Positions 7,763 to 12,926 of a stretch of 12,926 bases of DNA are shown piece after piece. The stretch is from Pseudomonadota bacterium. GTDB taxonomy: Bacteria > Pseudomonadota > Gammaproteobacteria > Woeseiales > Woeseiaceae. The DNA is taken from NCBI GenBank assembly GCA_027295475.1, contig JAPUKV010000189.1, positions 1-12,926 on the forward strand, read 5' to 3'. The stretch's first letter is position 1. Each line of letters begins with the position of its first letter. Both the position numbers and the translations under genes were made by a program. Below the pieces are notes generated by a model, which worked only from the letters and a program-made list of their open reading frames with translations, was not told the origin of the DNA and searched no databases.

Positions 7763-8125
7763 ATGCCCCGCGAGTTTTCACGTAACCAGCGATTGGCTGT
7801 GCAGGTGCAGCGCACTTTGAGCGAATTGCTGCGATTTGAAGTGAAGGATCCGAGCCTCAACGGCGTTTCACTGACGATTGTTGAGATGACGCGCGATCTC
7901 AGTCTCGCCAGGGTCTATTTCAGCTTGCTAAACCCCGATGATAACCCGGATACCGCACTACAAGGCCTGCACCGGGCATCAGGCTTCCTGCGTGGCAAAC
8001 TCGGCAGTGCGCTGAAGGTTCGCCATGTGCCGGAGCTTCGTTTCCTGCACGATGATAGCGTTGCCCATGGCATGAAGATCAGCAAGCTGATCGAGAACGC
8101 CAACAACGCAGACACCGACAGGTAA
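7763..8125 (+). CDS. rbfA: 30S ribosome-binding factor RbfA
   Basis: The protein has 120 residues (E. coli 133, with a variable tail). RbfA binds immature 30S subunits near the 16S 5' helix and is important for late assembly and cold growth. The start MPREFSRNQRLAVQVQRTLSELLRFEVKDP and the ARVYFSLL and VRHVPELRFLHDDS segments are typical, with the KH-like fold around LHRASGFLRGKLG. It begins 31 bases after infB with only a weak purine-rich ribosome site (GAGCAAAG). This suggests it depends on the upstream message rather than strong independent initiation. It ends six bases before truB. Confidence 0.96.
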   Translation: MPREFSRNQRLAVQVQRTLSELLRFEVKDPSLNGVSLTIVEMTRDLSLARVYFSLLNPDDNPDTALQGLHRASGFLRGKLGSALKVRHVPELRFLHDDSVAHGMKISKLIENANNADTDR

Positions 8126-8131
8126 TCGGCA

Positions 8132-9112
8132 ATGACAACATCTGTTGGTGATGGGCCGGGGAGAGCATCTGTCGACGGCTTGCTGCTTCTGAATAAGCCG
8201 GCAGGCATCACGTCGAACCAGGCGCTGCAGAAGGTCAAGAAACTGCTCAAGGCGAAAAAGGCCGGCCACACGGGGAGTCTGGACCCTGCGGCAACCGGCA
8301 TGTTGCCGCTGTGCTTCGGTGAGGCAACCAAGGTGTGCGCCTACCTCCTCGATGCGGACAAGATCTACCGGGTCACGGCACGTCTCGGCGTCGCCACCGA
8401 TACCGGCGATGCCGACGGCAATGAAACGGCGACAGCCGAAGTCCCGACGCTGGATCACCACGGCTGGGAGAAGGTCCTGGCAGGGTTCTGCGGCGAAATC
8501 GAGCAGGTGCCGCCGATGTATTCGGCGTTGAAAAAGGACGGAATACGCCTGTATAAGCTGGCCCGCAGGGGAGAGGTCGTTGAACGTGAGGCACGCAGCG
8601 TTCGGATTCACGATATCAGCCTGCTCGAAGTGAGCGGCAACCGGCTGGTCTTCCGAGTGCATTGTTCGAAAGGTACCTATGTACGAACCCTGGTCGAGGA
8701 TATTGCCAGGGTCGTTGGCACGGTGGCGCATACTGCCAGCCTGCACCGGGAATCGGTCGGTGACTTTCGAGCCGAGGACATGCTGGATCTGCCGAGCGCC
8801 GAGCGCATTGCGGCATCCAGTCCCGAAGCGCTTTGCGAGCATCTGCTTCCCGCCGATGCGGCATTGGCCGGCTGGCCGAAGCAGCAGATCGACCAGGATG
8901 CCGCAGGGCGCTTCACCGGCGGTCAGGCAGTGCCCATGGGGCTGGAAGAAGATCCTAGACAGACCGGCCGGGTCAGGGTTTATAGCAACGGTGGCAAGCA
9001 GTTTCTCGGCGTGGGCGAGCTGGCGGGCGACGGTACCATTGCGCCGCGGCGGATATTTCGGGTTGCTGAAAACAGTCGGCCCGTGGGCAGGGAAGAAAAC
9101 CCTGATTTTTAG
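8132..9112 (+). CDS. truB: tRNA pseudouridine-55 synthase TruB
   Basis: The protein has 326 residues (E. coli 314). TruB isomerises U55 in the T-loop of tRNAs and also acts as a tRNA chaperone. The catalytic motif [12 protein letters not shown] is at 45-56 with the nucleophile D51, and the stacking Tyr of the KIYR motif is Y79. The family motifs [11 protein letters not shown] (20-30), [22 protein letters not shown] and [11 protein letters not shown] are present. The C-terminal TruB/PUA-like domain lies at about 250-315 ([17 protein letters not shown]). The ATG is six bases after the rbfA stop, and its ribosome site (AGGTAA) overlaps the end of rbfA, so translational coupling is likely. The short extra N-terminus (residues 1-14) is the only uncertain part. 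Confidence 0.97.
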   Translation: MTTSVGDGPGRASVDGLLLLNKPAGITSNQALQKVKKLLKAKKAGHTGSLDPAATGMLPLCFGEATKVCAYLLDADKIYRVTARLGVATDTGDADGNETATAEVPTLDHHGWEKVLAGFCGEIEQVPPMYSALKKDGIRLYKLARRGEVVEREARSVRIHDISLLEVSGNRLVFRVHCSKGTYVRTLVEDIARVVGTVAHTASLHRESVGDFRAEDMLDLPSAERIAASSPEALCEHLLPADAALAGWPKQQIDQDAAGRFTGGQAVPMGLEEDPRQTGRVRVYSNGGKQFLGVGELAGDGTIAPRRIFRVAENSRPVGREENPDF

Positions 9113-9122
9113 CTGATTTAGG

Positions 9123-9157
9123 CTATCAACCGGCCCAATCAGGCGCTAAAATAGCGC
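9123..9157 (+). promoter_or_regulatory. Possible rpsO promoter with inverted repeat
   Basis: TAAAAT at 9147-9152 matches the -10 consensus at 5 of 6 positions, with a weak -35 CTATCA (9123-9128) 18 bases upstream. The -10 sits in a perfect inverted repeat, GCGCTA-AAA-TAGCGC (9143-9157). A separate rpsO promoter between truB and rpsO is known in E. coli, which supports the position. The repeat could be an operator or an RNA hairpin. Confidence 0.35.
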
Positions 9158-9186
9158 GCTGCAAAATAGGGCCAGCAGAGTTAGAG

Positions 9187-9207
9187 AACGTTCGGAGCGT
9201 CGTTGAG
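9187..9207 (+). promoter_or_regulatory. rpsO ribosome site within a possible hairpin
   Basis: The only Shine-Dalgarno for rpsO, GGAG at 9194-9197, lies in the loop between AACG (9187-9190) and CGTT (9201-9204). S15 represses its own mRNA in many bacteria by binding a structured leader. This small stem could contribute to such a structure, but it is only four pairs and I cannot show the 16S-like S15 site. Confidence 0.25.
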
Positions 9208-9477
9208 ATGTCACTTTCCACTGAAGAAAAGAGCAGCATAATTTCGGATTATTCCCGCGGGGATGCCGATACGGGCTCGCCTGAGGTACAGGTTGCACTG
9301 CTGTCCGCAAGAATTTCGGAGCTCACCGGCCATTTTGGCGAGCACAAAAAAGATCATCATTCCCGGCAGGGTCTTTTGAAGATGGTGAACAAGCGACGCA
9401 AGTTGCTCGACTATCTGAAATCGAAAGACCAGGATCGGTATCGCGAGCTGATTTCCCGGCTCGGTCTCCGCCGTTAG
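9208..9477 (+). CDS. rpsO: 30S ribosomal protein S15
   Basis: The protein has 89 residues, exactly the family norm. S15 is a primary binder of the 16S rRNA central domain and forms an intersubunit bridge. The whole sequence is canonical: [22 protein letters not shown], then [12 protein letters not shown], then [12 protein letters not shown] and the [13 protein letters not shown] end. It follows truB by 95 bases and precedes pnp by 104 bases, the standard rpsO-pnp pair. Six T residues follow the stop at 9478-9483, but the preceding stem (CGGC/GCCG, 9457-9473) has only four pairs, so I do not call a terminator there. Confidence 0.99.
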   Translation: MSLSTEEKSSIISDYSRGDADTGSPEVQVALLSARISELTGHFGEHKKDHHSRQGLLKMVNKRRKLLDYLKSKDQDRYRELISRLGLRR

Positions 9478-9495
9478 TTTTTTCATCGGCGCCTC

Positions 9496-9553
9496 GGCAA
9501 TGGATTAAATCAACAGTCGGCCCTGAAACGGGTTCGCAACAGATTGCATTGCC
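9496..9553 (+). promoter_or_regulatory. Structured rpsO-pnp spacer
   Basis: GGCAATG (9496-9502) and CATTGCC (9547-9553) are perfect complements that could close a 58-base structure. Inside it CCC...GGG (around 9521-9532) can form a small inner stem. In E. coli a spacer hairpin here is cut by RNase III and mediates PNPase autoregulation. The location agrees; the structure is inferred from pairing only. Confidence 0.35.
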
Positions 9554-9581
9554 AGTACAGATCAATAATCAGAGTAGAACA

Positions 9582-11669
9582 GTGAAAGCTATATCAAAGA
9601 CGTTCCAGTATGGGGAACATGAAGTCACTATGGAAACGGGTGCGATCGCGCGTCAGGCGGACGGAGCCGTAATGGTCAAAATGGCCGAGACAGAAGTCCT
9701 CGTAACTGCCGTTGGCAGGAAAGAAGCAGATCCCGGCCGCGACTTTTTTCCATTAACCGTCAACTATCAGGAAAGAACTTACTCGGCCGGCAAAATCCCG
9801 GGTGGGTTTTTCAAAAGGGAAGGTCGGCCCGGCGAGAAAGAAGTTCTGACATGCCGCCTGATCGATCGGCCGGTACGGCCGCTTTTTCCAAAAGGTTTCA
9901 AGAACGAAGTCCAGATCATTGCCACTGTGATGTCACTGAATCCTGATGTCGATCCGGACGTCCCGGCGTTGCTTGGCGCATCCGCTGCACTGGCGATTTC
10001 TGGTATGCCGTTTGCCGGTCCGATAGCTGCCGCCAAGGTAGGCTACAAGGACGGCAACTATATTCTGAACCCCGGCGCGTCCGCATTGCTGGACTCGGAC
10101 CTCGAGTTAATAGTCGCGGGAACTGCAAATGCGGTGTTGATGGTCGAATCGGAAGCGAAATCGCTATCCGAGGAGGTCATGCTCGGGGCCGTAATGTTCG
10201 GCCACGAACAGATGCAAGTAGCGATCGCCGCGATCAACGAACTGGCAGGTGAAGCCGGTAAGCCAAAATGGGATTGGGAGGCACCGGCCGTTGATGCAGA
10301 GCTTGAGAAAGCCGCTGCAGATGCTGCCGAGAGCGGACTGTCCGATGCCTATCGCATTACCGATAAGATGGAACGGCAGGCCAGTGTCGGAGACACCAAA
10401 GCAGCTGCAAAAGAATCTCTCGCCGGTGGCGACGATGCCCGCTGGTCATCGGACGAAGTCAAGGGTGCCCTGTCGAAGCTCGAAAAACGCATTGTTCGTC
10501 AACGAGTTATAGCCGGTGAGCCAAGGATCGACGGTCGCGACAGAAAGACTGTCAGGCCGATTAACGTCAAAGTCGGCGTATTGCCGCGAACTCACGGATC
10601 AGCCATTTTCACACGTGGCGAGACGCAGGCGATTGTTGTGACAACGCTTGGCACGGGTCGCGACGCACAGATCATTGATGCAATCGAAGGTGAACGAAAG
10701 GATCCGTTCATGCTGCACTACAACTTCCCGCCGTACTGCGTCGGTGAGACCGGTTTTATGGGTTCAACGAAGCGACGCGAAATCGGCCACGGAAAACTGG
10801 CTCGCCGCGGCATTCAAGCTGTTATGCCGAGCATGGAAGACTTTCCCTATGTGATTCGTGTTGTCTCCGAAATTACCGAATCAAACGGCTCCAGCTCTAT
10901 GGCCTCGGTTTGTGGAACCAGCCTTTCGCTGATGGATGCGGGTGTGCCGATAAAAGCCCCGGTTGCAGGTGTGGCCATGGGCCTCGTGAAAGAGGGCGAT
11001 GATTACGCCGTACTCACCGACATCCTGGGTGACGAAGATCATCTCGGCGATATGGACTTTAAGGTTGCCGGCACCAACGACGGCATCACCGCGTTGCAAA
11101 TGGATATCAAGATCGACGGCATCACCAAAGAAATCATGAGCGATGCGCTGGCGCAGGCAAAGGATGCGCGTCTCCATATCCTCGGTGAAATGAACGCCGT
11201 CATCAAAGAGTCGCGCGAAGAAATGTCTGAATGGGCGCCAACAATCATCACCTTCAAGATCGATCCGGAGAAGATCCGGGACGTCATTGGCAAGGGTGGC
11301 TCGGTTATTCGCGCAATGACCGAGGAAACCGGTGCGACTATCGATATCGACAATGATGGCACGGTCAAGGTTGCATCGGTTGATGGTGCGTCCGGCAGAG
11401 AAGCAGTTCGTCGTATCGAACTGATTACTGCCGATGTGGAAGTGGGCCGTGTTTATGAAGGAAAGGTCGCTCGCCTGATGGATTTCGGCGCATTCGTCAC
11501 GATCTTGCCCGGCAAAGATGGTCTCGTTCACATCTCGCAGATTTCGAACGAGCGGGTCGAAAAAGTCAGCGACAAACTGTCCGAGGGCGACATCGTTCAG
11601 GTCAAAGTTCTCGAAGTCGACCGACAAGGCCGGGTACGGCTCAGCATGAAAGAGGTTGAGGCAGCCTAG
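9582..11669 (+). CDS. pnp: Polyribonucleotide nucleotidyltransferase (PNPase)
   Basis: The protein has 695 residues from GTG 9582 (E. coli 711). PNPase degrades RNA 3' to 5' by phosphorolysis, as a trimer and in the degradosome. I choose GTG 9582 because it gives [11 protein letters not shown], the usual start of the family. The upstream TTG at 9549 has no support and lies in the pairing arm of the spacer. Visible domains: first RNase PH core with [14 protein letters not shown] (77-90), an all-alpha linker, second RNase PH core with GSSSMAS (436-442), catalytic D486, D492 and K494 (same numbers as E. coli), KH with GKGG (570-573) and S1 (about 621-691). Only a weak purine stretch precedes the start, consistent with controlled translation. 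It is the last gene of the operon. Confidence 0.97.
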   Translation: MKAISKTFQYGEHEVTMETGAIARQADGAVMVKMAETEVLVTAVGRKEADPGRDFFPLTVNYQERTYSAGKIPGGFFKREGRPGEKEVLTCRLIDRPVRPLFPKGFKNEVQIIATVMSLNPDVDPDVPALLGASAALAISGMPFAGPIAAAKVGYKDGNYILNPGASALLDSDLELIVAGTANAVLMVESEAKSLSEEVMLGAVMFGHEQMQVAIAAINELAGEAGKPKWDWEAPAVDAELEKAAADAAESGLSDAYRITDKMERQASVGDTKAAAKESLAGGDDARWSSDEVKGALSKLEKRIVRQRVIAGEPRIDGRDRKTVRPINVKVGVLPRTHGSAIFTRGETQAIVVTTLGTGRDAQIIDAIEGERKDPFMLHYNFPPYCVGETGFMGSTKRREIGHGKLARRGIQAVMPSMEDFPYVIRVVSEITESNGSSSMASVCGTSLSLMDAGVPIKAPVAGVAMGLVKEGDDYAVLTDILGDEDHLGDMDFKVAGTNDGITALQMDIKIDGITKEIMSDALAQAKDARLHILGEMNAVIKESREEMSEWAPTIITFKIDPEKIRDVIGKGGSVIRAMTEETGATIDIDNDGTVKVASVDGASGREAVRRIELITADVEVGRVYEGKVARLMDFGAFVTILPGKDGLVHISQISNERVEKVSDKLSEGDIVQVKVLEVDRQGRVRLSMKEVEAA

Positions 11670-11699
11670 CCCAGGCAGAGTTACTCTGACCGCACACGT

Positions 11700-11753
11700 A
11701 TCGGTGCATTGACCGGTAGCCCTGCAGGCGCATCGTCAATGTGCCGATTTCTT
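11700..11753 (+). terminator. Large hairpin after pnp, likely operon end
   Basis: ATCGGTGCATTGAC (11700-11713) and GTCAATGTGCCGAT (11735-11748) pair over 14 positions with two G-U wobbles. The 21-base apical region contains a small GCC/GGC stem. The sequence TTCTTC follows, so the T-run is imperfect. It begins 31 bases past the pnp stop. I infer termination, or a 3' stabilising structure, for the operon mRNA. Confidence 0.55.
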
Positions 11754-11813
11754 CGGTGCCTCAAATCCAGCCCGGATCAGAACCGGATGCACGAACTAAA
11801 GCGGTTTTCGGCG

Positions 11814-11859
11814 GTCACATGGCTTGTGGAAAACCCTCAAAATAGCGCTATGCTATATG
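11814..11859 (+). promoter_or_regulatory. Candidate promoter(s) of the TPR lipoprotein gene
   Basis: Two overlapping options exist. One is GTCACA (11814-11819) with CAAAAT (11838-11843), spacer 18. The other is TTGTGG (11824-11829) with TATGCT (11849-11854), spacer 19. A perfect ten-base palindrome, ATAGCGCTAT (11842-11851), overlaps both -10 elements and could be an operator. None of the matches is strong, but a start here gives a leader of about 50-60 nt before the ATG. Confidence 0.4.
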
Positions 11860-11910
11860 TATCAAGACCGGCATCGAGTCGGCTTATCTACTAAAGGCAG
11901 GGAGAAAAAA

Positions 11911-12926
11911 ATGACGTTTTCAAAACTTTTGGCATGCTTCACGGCGGCTGCATTGCTCGTTGCATGCTCTGATCAACAGGATTCCAGCGTGGGACAGGTC
12001 GCAGACGAGGCAACAACAGCGACAGAAACCGCATCGATGGAAGTGGCGGCCAACGATGGCGGTATTCCCCTGTCAGCATCCAGTAAGACTGCGATGTCAC
12101 AGTATAAGAAGGTCCGCAAGCTGGCTGATAAAGGAGACTTTATCGAGGCCAATCAGGCAGCAAGGCGATTAACTGAAGAGGACCCGGATTTCGTTGGCGG
12201 CTGGATCATTCTGGGTAATACCTCGCTCTCCGGTGAGCAGTTTGTGAAGGCAAGCAAGAAAGCCAGGGAGTTGTCTGCCAAGGGCACGAAAGGTGAGCAA
12301 CTATGGGCGGATATAAATATGACCGGCGTTACCAATGATGCGAAAGAGGGTTTAAGACTCGGCAAGCAACTTGTCGATACCTATCCCGATTCGCCCCGAG
12401 CGTGGCTTGTCTATTCCGGCTTGCAGGCCGGGCAAAACCAGCACGGCGGGGCCCGGGCTTCGGCCCGGAAAGCTATCAAACTGGCGCCGGATCAGGCAAT
12501 CGGCTACAACAGCCTCGGCTTCTCATACCTGAATAACAGCCCGAAGGACTTCACCAGGGCCGAGAAAAACTTCAAGCGCGCCATCGAACTCGAGCCCGGC
12601 GAAGACAACTATTGGGTCAACGTCGGGGACGTGCATCGCGCTATGGGCGATCTCGAAGGAGCACGAAGCGACTATTCCGGGGCCCTAAAGCTTGACGCCA
12701 GTAACGACGTGGCTGCCGTCAAGCGTGGTCATGTCAACTCCTTCCTTGGCAACTTCGATGAAGCTCGGGCGGACTACAATATGGGTATCGCTGCCGGTCA
12801 GGAAGGCAACCAGTCATTTCTGGCCAATTATCGTGCCTTCGTTAATCTGCACGCTGGCGATCACGAGGCGGCCGTCGAAGAACTGAAGGGTGAACTGGAG
12901 CGCATCGACACATTGGAGATGCCGGC
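11911..12926 (+). CDS. TPR-repeat outer-membrane lipoprotein, 3' end outside window
   Basis: The frame is open from ATG 11911 to the window end (338 full codons), so the gene is truncated by the window. AGGGAG at 11899-11904 lies six bases upstream. The N-terminus is a lipoprotein signal, MTFSKLLACFTAAALLVAC, with lipobox LVAC and lipidated C19. The +2 residue is Ser, which favours outer-membrane sorting. A low-complexity Ala/Thr/Glu linker (about 20-60) follows, then repeated TPR helices from about 62 to the end, clearest at 182-229 (ARKAIKLAPDQAIGYNSLGF, AEKNFKRAIELEPG), 234-262 and 270-293. E. coli has the TPR lipoprotein gene nlpI in this same place after pnp. NlpI is a scaffold that brings MepS to the protease Prc. 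This protein is a positional counterpart; orthology is not shown, since repeat order and length differ. Confidence 0.88.
   Translation, partial: MTFSKLLACFTAAALLVACSDQQDSSVGQVADEATTATETASMEVAANDGGIPLSASSKTAMSQYKKVRKLADKGDFIEANQAARRLTEEDPDFVGGWIILGNTSLSGEQFVKASKKARELSAKGTKGEQLWADINMTGVTNDAKEGLRLGKQLVDTYPDSPRAWLVYSGLQAGQNQHGGARASARKAIKLAPDQAIGYNSLGFSYLNNSPKDFTRAEKNFKRAIELEPGEDNYWVNVGDVHRAMGDLEGARSDYSGALKLDASNDVAAVKRGHVNSFLGNFDEARADYNMGIAAGQEGNQSFLANYRAFVNLHAGDHEAAVEELKGELERIDTLEMP

Noticed and set aside
7979..8842. Minus-strand open frame of 287 codons opposite rbfA-truB
   Set aside because: No family features are visible, and both genes on the plus strand are fully convincing. GC-rich coding DNA often leaves such antisense frames.
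9549..9581. Upstream TTG start for pnp, adding 11 residues
   Set aside because: The family start matches the GTG at 9582, and the TTG has no ribosome site and lies in an RNA pairing arm.
1..12926. Mobile elements, CRISPR arrays, prophage or a defence system
   Set aside because: I saw no transposase, integrase, direct-repeat array, attachment site or recognisable defence gene. The window is mainly a conserved housekeeping operon.

Overview
The window looks like the chromosome of a Gammaproteobacterium. It carries the conserved block rimP-nusA-infB-rbfA-truB-rpsO-pnp, all on the plus strand, and a TPR lipoprotein follows pnp, the slot that nlpI holds in Escherichia coli. PNPase active-site residues fall at the same numbers as in E. 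coli. I cannot place the organism below class from the sequence alone.

Layout. (1) Positions 1-878 hold the 3' part of a plus-strand gene for a cysteine-rich, membrane-anchored TPR protein; its frame is open to the left edge. (2) Two minus-strand genes follow: a secreted protein of unknown function (1167-1838) and an outer-membrane PagL-like lipid A deacylase (2221-2808), which has its own terminator. (3) Positions 2999-3227 are the control region of the main operon: a sigma-70 type promoter and a leader of about 190 nt. The leader has at least five hairpins, two of them terminator-like, and a possible 12-codon leader ORF with a strong Shine-Dalgarno. (4) Positions 3228-11669 are the operon. 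(5) A 14-bp hairpin lies at 11700-11748. (6) From 11911 to the right edge is the 5' part of a TPR lipoprotein gene that is open at the end of the window.

How the genes work together. RimP, RbfA and TruB act on the 30S subunit and on tRNA, IF2 starts translation, S15 is a primary 16S rRNA binder, NusA controls transcription elongation and termination, and PNPase degrades RNA. The tandem terminators ahead of rimP-nusA suggest feedback by NusA on its own operon, matching the rimP leader class described in Gammaproteobacteria. Secondary signals in front of rpsO and pnp could allow S15 and PNPase to be set separately.

The protein-coding content is mostly ordinary core machinery. The less ordinary material is the layered rimP leader with its possible leader ORF, the structured rpsO-pnp spacer, the NlpI-position lipoprotein, and the unrecognised zinc-ribbon/TPR protein at the left edge.
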